Shown: positions 1 to 8,957 of the stretch, one piece after another
Numbering within the stretch: position 1 is the stretch's first letter
Layout of the letters: each line of letters opens with the position of its first letter
From: Lachnospiraceae bacterium UBA3732
GTDB taxonomy: Bacteria > Bacillota > Clostridia > Lachnospirales > Lachnospiraceae
Length of the DNA: 64,000 nt
NCBI GenBank assembly: GCA_002372545.1
Contig: DFHD01000080.1
Coordinates: 30,605-94,604 of the forward strand
Direction: 5' to 3'
Translations under genes and position numbers: made by a program
The notes under the pieces: model-generated
The model's database searches: none
Seen by the model: only the letters and a program-made list of their open reading frames with translations
Told to the model about the DNA's origin: nothing

Positions 1-1475
1 TTGAACTCAGTATCCACCTTCTTGCGGATGGTCTCCTTGAAGGCAATCCTGGGCTTCATCAACTCAATCTCCACCTTATACTTTTCGGCAAGGATGTTCT
101 GTACAACATCCAGATGGGTTGCACTGATACCGTAGATCAGTGTCTGGCCGTTATCGCCGTCATTTACTGTCTTTAAGGTGAGATCCTCCATCATCAGCTT
201 ACCAAGAGCCTGTGAGATTTTATCCTCATCGCCCTTCTTCTTTGCCGCATAACGGCGGTAAACGTAGGGCTTGGAAATCGTTGTACGGATATAGGTAACA
301 GGATTCTTTCTGGTGGAAAGAGAATCTGTGGTCTGGGTAACGGTCAGCTTGCCGATGGCACCGATATCGCCGGCGTGCAGCTCGGCAACCTCTTCCACCT
401 TGCTGCCGATGATGACGTACAGTTTGCCGAGACGTTCATCAGCGTCCCTGTGATAATTGAAGAGGACATCATCCGGTTTCAGAACGCCGGAATTAACCTT
501 GACCAGAGAATACTTACCGATATACGGATCGGCAATGGTCTTGAATACATAAGCGGACTTCGGCTTGGAGAAGTCGTGGTCTGCCTGGAAGACTTCGTTA
601 TTGGTGGTATTGATGCCGGCAACCTTGACCATATCCGGGCCGGGGAAATACTTTACGATATCGGCCATCAGGGTATACATACCTCTGGCCAGTGTATTGG
701 AGCCCATGAGCACGGGAACGATGGAGCATTCATGAACGCCCATACGCATTGCCGCACGGATCTCATCCTCAGAGAAGGACTCACCGCCATCCTCAAAATA
801 GCGCTCCATGAATTCTTCGCTGGTCTCAGCTACTGCCTCGAGAAGAACCTCACGGCAGATGGAAAGGTTTTCCTGTGAGTAATCGGGCACATCAAACTTA
901 TCTACCGTACCCTTATCATTCCAGCGCTTTGCCTTCTGCTGGATAACGTTAACATAGCCGACGAACTGCTCATTTTCACGGATGGGCAGGTGGAAGGGCG
1001 CGATTTTTTTCCCGTACATATCCTGCAGGTTCTGTACAACCTCACGGAAGCTGGCCTTATCATCGTCCATATTGGTCACGAAGATCATCCTGGGCAGCTT
1101 TCTCTTTTCGCAGATCTCCCACGCACGCTTTGTGCCTTCCTCAATGCCGTTCTTACCGGAAATGACGATAATGGCAGCATCCGCAGCGGATACAGCCTCT
1201 TCTGTCTCTCCTACAAAATCAAAGTAACCCGGTGTATCCAGAATATTGACCTTATAACCATCCCAGGGAATCGGGATCACTGTGGATTTCAGTGAAATCT
1301 TTCTCTTGATCTCTTCTTTTTCATAATCGCTTAAGGTATTGCCGTTTTCCACGGTACCCATGCGGTTTGTGATCCCTGCAAGGTAGGCCATAGCCTCAGC
1401 CAGAGACGTTTTTCCGGAGCCCCCATGCCCCAGAAGAACTACATTTCGGATCTTTTCTGTTGTAAATACGTTCAT
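1..1475 (-). CDS. EF-G-like translational GTPase (C-terminus outside window)
   Basis: Partial gene: about 491 codons are visible before the left edge cuts it off. The start is the ATG at 1475, preceded by a GGAGGTG ribosome site. The N-terminal GTPase domain shows the P-loop GHGGSGKT (residues 16-23) and DTPGYFDF (80-87). The G4 position, normally NKxD, reads TNMD (134-137). After the G domain come EF-G domain II-like sequence and the start of the later domains. This is the paralogous EF-G-like type found alongside true FusA in clostridia, not a ribosomal str-operon gene. It follows the rluD-like gene by about 50 bp with no terminator, so it is probably the tail of the envelope/division transcript. 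Its exact role (translocation accessory, ribosome rescue or other) cannot be read from sequence. Confidence 0.9.
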   Translation of the reverse strand, partial: MNVFTTEKIRNVVLLGHGGSGKTSLAEAMAYLAGITNRMGTVENGNTLSDYEKEEIKRKISLKSTVIPIPWDGYKVNILDTPGYFDFVGETEEAVSAADAAIIVISGKNGIEEGTKRAWEICEKRKLPRMIFVTNMDDDKASFREVVQNLQDMYGKKIAPFHLPIRENEQFVGYVNVIQQKAKRWNDKGTVDKFDVPDYSQENLSICREVLLEAVAETSEEFMERYFEDGGESFSEDEIRAAMRMGVHECSIVPVLMGSNTLARGMYTLMADIVKYFPGPDMVKVAGINTTNNEVFQADHDFSKPKSAYVFKTIADPYIGKYSLVKVNSGVLKPDDVLFNYHRDADERLGKLYVIIGSKVEEVAELHAGDIGAIGKLTVTQTTDSLSTRKNPVTYIRTTISKPYVYRRYAAKKKGDEDKISQALGKLMMEDLTLKTVNDGDNGQTLIYGISATHLDVVQNILAEKYKVEIELMKPRIAFKETIRKKVDTEF

Positions 1476-1525
1476 TCCTGCACCTCCGTTAAAGATTTAC
1501 CTTCTATTTTCCGGAAAGCCGATGC

Positions 1526-2449
1526 TCAGCCTTCCTGACGAAGCCGCTTCAGTATCTGTTGAAAATACGGCGGCAGTTCGCTCTGAAAAATCATCTCCTC
1601 TCCCGTTATCGGATGCCGGAACCCCAATATACCGGCATGCAGGGTCTGTCCCGCAAGAGCAAATGGTGTTTTAGCCGGTCCGTAGACCGTGTCTCCCAGA
1701 AGGGGATGCCCCAGAGAGGAAATATGAACCCGGATCTGATGGGTTCTGCCGGTTTCCAGCCGGCATTCGATCAGGGAATATCCCTGAAAACGTTCAATTT
1801 CGTGAAAATGTGTGACCGCCCGTTTTCCGTCCTCCCGGCAGCACATTTTCTTTCTGTCGTATACGGAACGGCCAATGGCCTTATCCACGGTAAGCTCTTC
1901 AGATGGAAGGTGGCCGTAGCAGACGGCGGTATATACTCTCCGGATGGAGTGGACTGCAAACTGCTCGGAAAGACCCTTATGCGCCGCATCGCTTTTGGCG
2001 GCAACGAGAAGTCCGCTGGTATCCTTATCGATCCGGTGAACGATCCCGGGCCGTTCTACGCCGTTTATGGCGGACAGCTTTCCCGCGCAGTGGTAAAGGA
2101 GCGCATTCACAAGCGTTCCGTTTTCATTTCCGTTTGCCGGATGCACCACCATGCCCTGCGGCTTATTGACCACGATCAGATCATCATCCTCATAAATCAC
2201 ATCCAGCGGAATGTTTTCAGGCAGGACATCCAACGCCTCAGGCTCTGGAAAATGAATCTCAATCTCATCCCCGGCCTTCAGCTTCAGGGATGCCTTTGCT
2301 GTCTTTTGGTTGACCAGCACTCTGTTTTTGTCCATCAGCTGCCGGATATAGGACCTGGAAACCTCCGGAAACTGTTCAGCCAGCAGCTTATCCAGCCGTT
2401 TTTCTTCGAAGGAAGAGTCAGCCGTCAGTTTTTCTGTTTTTTCTGCCAT
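1526..2449 (-). CDS. rluD: RluD-type 23S rRNA pseudouridine synthase
   Basis: 307 residues, full length for the RluA/RluD family. An N-terminal S4 RNA-binding domain (about residues 12-75) precedes the catalytic domain, with the signature HRIDKDTSGLL whose Asp141 is the expected catalytic residue. A C-terminal RTHQIRVH motif is also typical. The family isomerises specific uridines in 23S rRNA to pseudouridine. The gene overlaps the end of lspA by 32 bp; lspA-rluD (ylyB) pairing is conserved in Firmicutes, which favours the RluD-like assignment over the second family member in this window. The exact target uridines are not predictable here. Confidence 0.93.
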   Translation of the reverse strand: MAEKTEKLTADSSFEEKRLDKLLAEQFPEVSRSYIRQLMDKNRVLVNQKTAKASLKLKAGDEIEIHFPEPEALDVLPENIPLDVIYEDDDLIVVNKPQGMVVHPANGNENGTLVNALLYHCAGKLSAINGVERPGIVHRIDKDTSGLLVAAKSDAAHKGLSEQFAVHSIRRVYTAVCYGHLPSEELTVDKAIGRSVYDRKKMCCREDGKRAVTHFHEIERFQGYSLIECRLETGRTHQIRVHISSLGHPLLGDTVYGPAKTPFALAGQTLHAGILGFRHPITGEEMIFQSELPPYFQQILKRLRQEG

Positions 2450-2981
2450 TGGGCTTTTCCTCGTAGGTTCCGTCCTCTTTATATATGAGATCGCCGAGCA
2501 TCACATCAAAATCCTTGCCGTTATAGTAAAAGATAAACAGAATGAGCAGGAGGATGATGCTGCAGGTCACAAAGATATCCGCAAAGTTAAAGACCGGAAA
2601 ACGGATCAGCTTAACGTAGATATAATCCACAACGTAATGCAGCCGGATCCTGTCGATAAAATTACCGATAGCTCCGCCGAAGAGGCAGGCCAGAAGAAAA
2701 CGTACAGCACGGTAGCGTTTGGCTCCGGCCGCATTCATAAATACATACAGGATCGCAGCGGAGATCAAAACGGTAAGGATGATCAGTAAAATCTGCTTTC
2801 CTCCCAATACGCCCCAGGCGGTTCCGTCATTCCGGATATAGGTAAGAACCAAAGCATCTCCAAGGATTTTTTTCTCTTCCTGATAGCCGATATTCCTCAC
2901 CACAAAATATTTGATCAGCTGGTCTGCAGCCGCCAGCAGGACCGTGATCAGTAAAAATACGCCAAACTGTTTCTGTTTCAC
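2418..2981 (-). CDS. lspA: Lipoprotein signal peptidase (signal peptidase II)
   Basis: 187 residues with four predicted membrane segments, as for LspA, the aspartic protease that removes signal peptides from diacylglyceryl-modified prolipoproteins. Conserved blocks are visible: RNDGTAWG (50-57), GGAIGNFIDR (102-111), VVDY with catalytic Asp119, and FNFAD with catalytic Asp135. The C-terminal tail is longer and more charged than usual (about 30 residues after the last helix). The start is GTG, overlapping the aroB stop in a GTGA arrangement, so translation is probably coupled. It serves lipoproteins such as the one at 60069-60671. Confidence 0.95.
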   Translation of the reverse strand: MKQKQFGVFLLITVLLAAADQLIKYFVVRNIGYQEEKKILGDALVLTYIRNDGTAWGVLGGKQILLIILTVLISAAILYVFMNAAGAKRYRAVRFLLACLFGGAIGNFIDRIRLHYVVDYIYVKLIRFPVFNFADIFVTCSIILLLILFIFYYNGKDFDVMLGDLIYKEDGTYEEKPNGRKNRKTDG

Positions 2982-4075
2982 CTTTTGATATATGCCTCCA
3001 GCGATTCCTTCATATCCTCTTCCGTGACCTCTCGGGAGATAAGGGCTCTGCCGATACCGGAAAGAAGGATAAACTTCAGTCCGTCAGCCCCAGCCTTTTT
3101 ATCATTCCGCGTATAGGAAATAATGGCATCCACATCCGCATCTTTAGGAATATCGGGAAGAGGGAAGGATTCCATATAATCCCTGATCTTTTCCCATTCC
3201 TCCTCGGAAAGGAATCCCTTCTTTCGGGAAATGTCCGCTGCCAGAAGGGAGCCGATCAGTACACACTCTCCATGAAGAAAGGAAAACTGCATATATTTTT
3301 CCAGTGCATGTCCGATGGTATGGCCGAAATTGAGGAGAGCCCTTTCTCCCTTTGTTTCATAGGGATCTGCCTCAACAACATTTTTCTTGATCAGATCCGA
3401 ATTTTCGATCATATTGATCATGGCTTCGGGCTTGCGGCTTTCGACTTCCGCGCGGTGGCCAGTCAGCCATTGGAAAAAAGCAGCATCCTTAATGAGGGCG
3501 CTTTTTACCACCTCTCCCATGCCGGATACGAACTGTCTTCCGTCCAAAGTATCCATGACCGAGGTATTGATGAGTACCAGCTTTGGCATGTGGAAGGCCC
3601 CTACCATATTCTTGTAGGAGTCGAGATCAACGCCTGTCTTACCGCCAATACTGGAATCCACAGCGGCAAGAAGAGATGTGGGAATCTGAATAAAATCAAT
3701 TCCTCTGAGGAAGGTGGCAGCGGCAAAGCCGGTAAGGTCGCCGGTAACGCCTCCGCCCAGCGCTATAAGACAGTCGCTGCGGTGAAAATTATTCCCGATC
3801 AGCAGCCGGTAAAGCTGCTCAACTGTAGCCAGCTGCTTACTCTTTTCTCCTTCTGGAAAGACGAAGGTAATAATATTATCCGTATTTCCGGTATGTTTAT
3901 TCATGATACTGAAAATAGCATCCAAATAAAAGGATGCTACTTTCGAATCGGAAACAATACAATATTTTTTCCTGCACGCAGGATCGTAAGTACGGAGAAA
4001 GCCGGAAAGCGCATGAAAAGAATCATCCAGAATGATGTCATATACCGGCTGTCCGTCCTGTGTGATCGTCATCAT
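2978..4075 (-). CDS. aroB: 3-dehydroquinate synthase
   Basis: 365 residues, normal length. AroB converts DAHP to 3-dehydroquinate, the second step of the shikimate pathway, using NAD and a divalent metal. The nucleotide-binding stretch GGGVTGDLTG (about 107-116), the PTSLLAAVDSSIGGKTG block, and the metal-site motifs FGHTIGHALE and HGEC are all present. No other shikimate genes are nearby: aroB sits between divIVA and lspA, with 4-bp spacing on one side and a 4-bp overlap on the other, so it is translated with envelope genes. Either of two adjacent ATGs (4075 or 4072) could start it. Confidence 0.96.
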   Translation of the reverse strand: MMTITQDGQPVYDIILDDSFHALSGFLRTYDPACRKKYCIVSDSKVASFYLDAIFSIMNKHTGNTDNIITFVFPEGEKSKQLATVEQLYRLLIGNNFHRSDCLIALGGGVTGDLTGFAAATFLRGIDFIQIPTSLLAAVDSSIGGKTGVDLDSYKNMVGAFHMPKLVLINTSVMDTLDGRQFVSGMGEVVKSALIKDAAFFQWLTGHRAEVESRKPEAMINMIENSDLIKKNVVEADPYETKGERALLNFGHTIGHALEKYMQFSFLHGECVLIGSLLAADISRKKGFLSEEEWEKIRDYMESFPLPDIPKDADVDAIISYTRNDKKAGADGLKFILLSGIGRALISREVTEEDMKESLEAYIKR

Positions 4076-4079
4076 AGCT

Positions 4080-4739
4080 TTAACTTTCCTTCAGTTTTAA
4101 AAACGGATCGATACCGCTGCCGCCCAGGGTAGATCCATATACGTTTGCCGAGCTGCTGCGGTTCTCATCCCTGGTCTTATTGACAGCCGATGCGCTGCCA
4201 AGGCCGCCCGAATCCTCGCCATCCCAGCTTTCAAAGGGAAACTCTGAATTGGCTGAAGGCTTGGAAGCGGAATAACCGGGATCGATGAATGCCTCTGTGT
4301 CGATATCATTAACTTCAAGGAAATGGAAATGCTCCTGTACAAGGGTGGCAAATGCACTTTTGTACTCAGAATAACGGGAACGAAGCTCCTGCATAGACTT
4401 CTGCATATCCTCCAGATCGGCCTTTGCATTCCTTACGATCTCGTTTGCCCGATTTTTCGCTTCAAGCTCAATGTTACGGGCCATTTTTTCCGCGTTCGTC
4501 CGCTGCTCCTCGGAGTTCTTCTCCGCAAGAAGCAGTGACTTCTCAAGGTTTTCTTCCGTGATCTTATAATGCTGCAGCTCATCCGTCAGCGTGATCACAC
4601 GCTCCTTCAGATCCGCATTGGAACGATAGAGTTCCTCATAGCTGCGATAAACCTCTTCGAAGAAGGAGTTTACATCATCCTTATTGTAACCCAGACCGCC
4701 CTTGAATTTTTTTTGCTGAATATCAACAGGTGTCAACAT
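4080..4739 (-). CDS. divIVA: DivIVA-family cell-pole/septum protein
   Basis: 219 residues. The N-terminus has the DivIVA membrane-binding signature (PVDIQQKKFKGGLGYNKDDV then NSFFEEV), followed by a long, charged coiled coil (about 30-145) and a low-complexity tail. DivIVA proteins recognise curved membrane at poles and division sites and recruit partners. It lies 22 bp after sepF, consistent with the conserved sepF-divIVA division neighbourhood, but the ylmG and ylmH genes that commonly sit between them are missing. The ribosome site is an unusual G-run. Confidence 0.9.
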   Translation of the reverse strand: MLTPVDIQQKKFKGGLGYNKDDVNSFFEEVYRSYEELYRSNADLKERVITLTDELQHYKITEENLEKSLLLAEKNSEEQRTNAEKMARNIELEAKNRANEIVRNAKADLEDMQKSMQELRSRYSEYKSAFATLVQEHFHFLEVNDIDTEAFIDPGYSASKPSANSEFPFESWDGEDSGGLGSASAVNKTRDENRSSSANVYGSTLGGSGIDPFLKLKES

Positions 4740-4761
4740 GTTCCCAATTCCCCCCTGCAGA

Positions 4762-5409
4762 TCAAAGTGAAGGTGTTCCGAAGCTCTGGTTCAGTATTTC
4801 GTCCCGAAGGTCACCTGATACTTCCATATTAGCCGGAACCGCGATAAAGATATTGGCTGAAATGGCCTTTAATTCCCCCTCAAGGCCGTAGCAGGCGCCG
4901 CCGATGAAGTCTATGATCCTCTGGGCGGATTCAACCTGAAGTCCTTCCATATTGATCACCGTCGCTCTTCCCTTTTTCAGGAAATCGGCTACGGTCTGTG
5001 CATCGTCAAACTCCATGGGACGGATCACATATACCTCATTTGAAGGAGGAAGATTCTTTCTCTCATAGGAATCGAAGGACACCAGATTATCTCTGGAAAA
5101 CCGGCGCTCTTTTTTCGGCTCCGGCTGTGGTTTGGGTCTGGCCGGTGCAGAATACTGCTGTTTGGGTGTGTATGCCGGCTGATAGCCGTTTTTCGGCTGA
5201 CTCTGACGGAAGGAGGGTTGCTTCTCCGGTTCCGGCTGAGGAGCAGGCTGCTGTTTTACCGGCTTCTGTTTCTTCGGCTTTCTGGGTTTAAATGCAGGCT
5301 CATATTCATCCGCATCATCTTCATCAAAGATGTCATCATCCTCATCGTAATTATCGTCGTCATCGTCCATTCTGAACAGATCCAAAAAACTCTTACGACC
5401 GTTTGCCAT
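4762..5409 (-). CDS. sepF: Cell division protein SepF
   Basis: 215 residues, longer than the usual roughly 150. The C-terminal 85 residues form the SepF domain, beginning near VYVIRPMEFDDAQTVADFL and including the VINMEG and FIGGACYGL blocks typical of the family. The N-terminus is rich in Asp/Glu (DDDDDNYDEDDDIFDEDD) and is followed by a long Pro/Gln/Lys-rich linker (about 40-115). SepF polymerises at the septum and tethers FtsZ to the membrane. A good AAGGAG site precedes the ATG. It is embedded between yggS and divIVA, its usual context in Gram-positive bacteria. Confidence 0.93.
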   Translation of the reverse strand: MANGRKSFLDLFRMDDDDDNYDEDDDIFDEDDADEYEPAFKPRKPKKQKPVKQQPAPQPEPEKQPSFRQSQPKNGYQPAYTPKQQYSAPARPKPQPEPKKERRFSRDNLVSFDSYERKNLPPSNEVYVIRPMEFDDAQTVADFLKKGRATVINMEGLQVESAQRIIDFIGGACYGLEGELKAISANIFIAVPANMEVSGDLRDEILNQSFGTPSL

Positions 5410-5423
5410 TTTGTTTTTTCTCC

Positions 5424-6116
5424 TTACTGGTGATAAATACGCTCACCGAATATTGCCGTTCCCACACGCACCATGGTGGCACCCTCCTGAACGGCCGTAC
5501 GGAAATCATGGGTCATACCCATAGACAGAATTTCCATATCAACATTATCTATGTTTTTCGATTTTATGTCAAGCAGTAATTCATGCATATCGCTGAATAC
5601 AGGTCGGTTTTCTTCGCCATTTTCAACAAAAGGAGCAATGGTCATGAGTCCCTTGATCCTGACATGCTGAAGGGGGGCAATGCTCCGTACGAGCTCCTCT
5701 GTATTTTCGGGAGCAAGACCGAATTTTGTCTCCTCTCCCGCCGCATTTACCTCGATCAGGATATCCTGTACCTTCCCGATTCGCGCCGCCTCTTTTTCAA
5801 TGGTTTCTGCCAGGTGGAGCGAATCCACGGAATGGATCAGCGAGGTATGGGGAAGGATCATCCTTACCTTATTGGTCTGCAGATGACCAATGGCATGCAG
5901 CCTCACCGGATGGGTAAGCTCCAGCGCCTTCTGCCTGAGCTCCTGCGGATAGTTTTCTCCGAAATCCATAACGCCGTGCTCCGCCAGCTCTTCCATATCG
6001 CTGAGGGGCTTTGTCTTGCTGACTGCAATAAGCGTGATCTCCGCCGGGTCTCTGCCGACCTCCTTTGCCGCCTCATCGATTGCTTTTCTTACCGCCATAT
6101 AACGGTCGTAGATCAT
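5424..6116 (-). CDS. yggS: YggS/YlmE-family PLP-homeostasis protein
   Basis: 230 residues from the ATG at 6116, which is correctly spaced from an AGGAAGG site; an upstream in-frame GTG at 6125 would overlap that site and is less likely. The protein is a single-domain alanine-racemase-fold PLP carrier. The Schiff-base lysine lies in ITLIAVSKTKP, and the family blocks GENYPQEL, IGHLQTNK and LSMGMTHDF are present. The family keeps free PLP low and balances amino-acid pools rather than catalysing a known reaction. Its place just upstream of sepF is conserved in Firmicutes (ylmE-sepF). Confidence 0.95.
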   Translation of the reverse strand: MIYDRYMAVRKAIDEAAKEVGRDPAEITLIAVSKTKPLSDMEELAEHGVMDFGENYPQELRQKALELTHPVRLHAIGHLQTNKVRMILPHTSLIHSVDSLHLAETIEKEAARIGKVQDILIEVNAAGEETKFGLAPENTEELVRSIAPLQHVRIKGLMTIAPFVENGEENRPVFSDMHELLLDIKSKNIDNVDMEILSMGMTHDFRTAVQEGATMVRVGTAIFGERIYHQ

Positions 6117-6132
6117 GATGTTCACCTTCCTG

Positions 6133-7524
6133 CTAATATAGTGTCTGGTTTTCCTTTACCTCGTCCGCATCCAGAACGATGTTGTCATATTCCTTCAGAA
6201 GCCGTCCATCCTTGATGATGGTGAATTCGTCCTGGGATTTAACGATCTCGATCTCGGTGAAATCCGCGATACCTTCATTGGCTACAAATACGCCGGATAC
6301 CTGGATACGTTCCAGAGCCGAAACGGCAAGCGTCTCAGTCCGGTATGGTTTTACCAGCTGGGCGGCAATGTCCAGCCGGGATTCTTCGACGTAATAATAC
6401 TGCTCAACATGCTTAAAAGCGTTCAGCGGCTTTTCCTCATCATCACTCGAACCGTCCTCGTGAATCGTACGGATGGTGACAAGCGGGTCTTTCGGGTCGG
6501 TCAGGTTCACATAATCCACGGGCACCTTATATACGGTTTTTTCGACGATAGAGGAATTGGGAATCTTCAGACCCTCATAACGGTTCAGAATGATCTCGAT
6601 ATTCAAAAACCGCTCATCAATATAATCGATCATGTATTTATCCAGCGAAAGGACAAGGAAATTCGAATCACTTTTCCGGATGATCTCATATTCGCTGTAA
6701 TGATCCTGGGTGGAGCCGTTGATGGTAAAGCGGATCTCGCTTTCCGCCATAATGGAAGTCGTTTCCTCTTCGGTAAGCTGGCATACGATCTTCCAGTTTT
6801 CATCCGTGACGATCTTGAATACCGTAGAGCCGGCGTTCATGATATCCCCGGATTTCAGAGACTGCTTTTTATAATCGGCCTTGACGAAATCCGACTCAGT
6901 CAGCGTTTCCGGCGTTTTGGCTTCCATTCCGTCGACATAATAGACGATAATGCCGCTGTCGGCCGAATGAATGGATTCCAGCGTTGAGGATACGGCCGCG
7001 CCGCCCTCTTTCACCATCTGGACCATAATACTGTTGGAAAGCTCCATGACCTTGCTTTCGATCTGTCCCTTGAAATTATAGATGGTGTAGAATTCTTCAT
7101 CTTTATAGCTGCTTTTATAAACATCGATGGCGGAACGGATATCCGAATAGTCGGCAGACGTAAATTCCTTTGCCGATGATGTGGGCGTAGTCTGGATTTC
7201 CTTGATCACATTTCCCGTTTCGTCCACTGTACAAACAGGTGCGTTCTTGGAAACGCGGTCTCCGTCCCTCACAAAGTAGATCAGATAGCCGGATTTAGTG
7301 GAAGTAACCTCCTTTTCCGATCTGAGGGCAATGCCTGTACAGGAAATATTATTATTGATATTCGAGGAGCTGATCTGATAGGTGGTGATGGGCTTCTTGG
7401 TCATGGCAATGATGATACTGGCCGCCACATAGACAAGAACCACGCCGAACAGGATCAGCGCTGCATTCATTTTGACTGTCCGGGTGATCCGGACTACATT
7501 GGAATCTCGATTTTTTCTTGACAT
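6133..7524 (-). CDS. HlyD-like membrane-anchored adaptor protein
   Basis: 463 residues. One N-terminal membrane helix (about 20-42) follows a basic start. A barrel-sandwich-like region comes next (about 55-100, with VTSTKSGYLIYFVRDGDRVSKN), then a helical segment and a long beta-rich C-terminal part. The pattern resembles HlyD/membrane-fusion adaptors, but there is no partner ABC or RND pump gene next to it. Related proteins occur beside yggS-sepF in other Lachnospiraceae, which suggests a link to the envelope or division machinery. Function is inferred from fold resemblance only. The gap to yggS is about 16 bp. Confidence 0.6.
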   Translation of the reverse strand: MSRKNRDSNVVRITRTVKMNAALILFGVVLVYVAASIIIAMTKKPITTYQISSSNINNNISCTGIALRSEKEVTSTKSGYLIYFVRDGDRVSKNAPVCTVDETGNVIKEIQTTPTSSAKEFTSADYSDIRSAIDVYKSSYKDEEFYTIYNFKGQIESKVMELSNSIMVQMVKEGGAAVSSTLESIHSADSGIIVYYVDGMEAKTPETLTESDFVKADYKKQSLKSGDIMNAGSTVFKIVTDENWKIVCQLTEEETTSIMAESEIRFTINGSTQDHYSEYEIIRKSDSNFLVLSLDKYMIDYIDERFLNIEIILNRYEGLKIPNSSIVEKTVYKVPVDYVNLTDPKDPLVTIRTIHEDGSSDDEEKPLNAFKHVEQYYYVEESRLDIAAQLVKPYRTETLAVSALERIQVSGVFVANEGIADFTEIEIVKSQDEFTIIKDGRLLKEYDNIVLDADEVKENQTLY

Positions 7525-7562
7525 GTAATGCCTCTTCCGGGGGTTGATTTATTTGCAACGAG

Positions 7563-8537
7563 CTATTTATTAAACAAAATGGAATATTTGCCGTACAGGT
7601 CATCTTCGGCATCTGCACAGTAAATGGTATACGGAACGCCGTCGATGGTACAGTTCATGGTCAGCACATGGCCGGCCTGCTGCGTGGTGCCTGTTTTCCA
7701 TTCCTGGATCTCAATATTCGAGGGAAGAAACTTCGTTCCGGCCAGAAATGAATTGGTGGGCGAAATCTCATCGGACACCTCTTCGTCGTAGGCATTCCTG
7801 TAGGTGTAGGAAAACGAACGGTTCTGGTCAATTTCCCGGATATCCGGATATTCTGCAGCCTTCTGCATCAGAAGATACATATCGTAGGCTGTGGTATAAT
7901 GATCCGAATCATGCAGACCGTGAGGATTGACATAGTGGGTTCCCACCATATCCAGCTCTTCGGCCTTACTGTTCATCATGCTGACGAAGGTATCCACATC
8001 TCCGCCCACGGCCTCCGCCAGGATCACAGCATAATCGTTGTAGGAACGAATCAGCATACCATACAGAAGATTCCGCACTGTGATGGAGCAGCCTTCCGAA
8101 AGGTTGCTTCTTACCGCATCCGGATCGCTGACATCCGGTTCATGATCAAGCGTGATCACATCGTCCTTGGAAAGCTTTCCCGCGTTTATCGCATCCATGA
8201 CCAGAATGGCAGTCATGATCTTGGTGGTGGACGCCGGATAGATCCGCTTATACGGATTTTTGGAAACGACGACACGCTTATCCTTCTGATCCACCATCAT
8301 GACGGCAAAACAGGTTTCCAGACCATCCGCCGATACATCCCGGTCGGAAGGGGGAACCGCGTAATCCGCATGAAACCCGCCGGCCGGAAGCAGCTTCAGA
8401 TCGGCAGGTACGGGAACATTCATTTCTTCATCAGTGGAAAAGGTATTTTTCCCTGTACGGGTATTGGTCAGCTGCAGAAAGAAGAATCCGGCAGCAAATA
8501 CCAGCAGGGATACTACATAGATACATATTTTTTTCAT
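7563..8537 (-). CDS. D-alanyl-D-alanine carboxypeptidase (DacF-like, S11 family)
   Basis: 324 residues with an N-terminal membrane/signal segment (4-22). All three penicillin-binding motifs are in order: SxxK as STTK (103-106), SxN as SYN (165-167) and KTG (281-283). The enzyme trims the terminal D-alanine of peptidoglycan stem peptides outside the membrane. It lacks the long C-terminal beta domain of PBP5-like enzymes, so anchoring is probably through the N-terminus. It starts 2 bp after the mgsA-like stop, tying it to the rod-shape/elongation train. Confidence 0.92.
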   Translation of the reverse strand: MKKICIYVVSLLVFAAGFFFLQLTNTRTGKNTFSTDEEMNVPVPADLKLLPAGGFHADYAVPPSDRDVSADGLETCFAVMMVDQKDKRVVVSKNPYKRIYPASTTKIMTAILVMDAINAGKLSKDDVITLDHEPDVSDPDAVRSNLSEGCSITVRNLLYGMLIRSYNDYAVILAEAVGGDVDTFVSMMNSKAEELDMVGTHYVNPHGLHDSDHYTTAYDMYLLMQKAAEYPDIREIDQNRSFSYTYRNAYDEEVSDEISPTNSFLAGTKFLPSNIEIQEWKTGTTQQAGHVLTMNCTIDGVPYTIYCADAEDDLYGKYSILFNK

Positions 8538-8539
8538 TT

Positions 8540-8944
8540 CTAACTCTCGTGTTTATAAAGCTTTCTCCAGTCCAGGTCGCCCCGTTCAAGAGATTTGATC
8601 AGAAGCTCTGCGGAGGCAATATTGGAAGCAAAAGGAATGCTGTAAAGATCGCAGAGCATATTGATCGAATAAAAATCATTGTTATGCGGCTGCCCTTCCA
8701 CTGTTTCGCGGAAAAAGATCACCATATCCATCTGATTCGCTTCAATCTGTGTTGCGATCTGCTGTACGCCACCAAGATGTCCCGCAAGAAACTTATGCAC
8801 GGGAATACCGGCAGCTTCCTCCACAAGCCTGCCTGTCGTTTCTGTTGCATAGAGATCGTGTCTCCCCAGAATCCCCCTGTAGGCAATGCAGAAATTCTGC
8901 ATCAGCTTTTTTTTCGGATCGTGGGAAATCAGAACAATGTTCAT
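8540..8944 (-). CDS. mgsA: Methylglyoxal-synthase-like protein, catalytic Asp replaced
   Basis: 134 residues from the ATG at 8944, five bases after GGAGG; an upstream GTG at 8950 overlaps that site. The protein aligns throughout with methylglyoxal synthase (dihydroxyacetone phosphate to methylglyoxal and phosphate): SHDPKKKLM at 7-15, the LAGHLGG block, PHNND at 86-90 and NIASAE near the end. However, the GGDQQ motif is GGVQQ, so the Asp equivalent to E. coli Asp71, proposed as the catalytic base, is Val60. The FFWDP/FFRDP motif is FFRET, and the phosphate loop ATGTTG is ATETTG. His87 and Asp90 are kept. It may be an impaired or repurposed enzyme. rodA-mgsA adjacency is common in Lachnospiraceae. 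Confidence 0.85.
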   Translation of the reverse strand: MNIVLISHDPKKKLMQNFCIAYRGILGRHDLYATETTGRLVEEAAGIPVHKFLAGHLGGVQQIATQIEANQMDMVIFFRETVEGQPHNNDFYSINMLCDLYSIPFASNIASAELLIKSLERGDLDWRKLYKHES

Positions 8945-8957
8945 AGTCACCTCCCGG

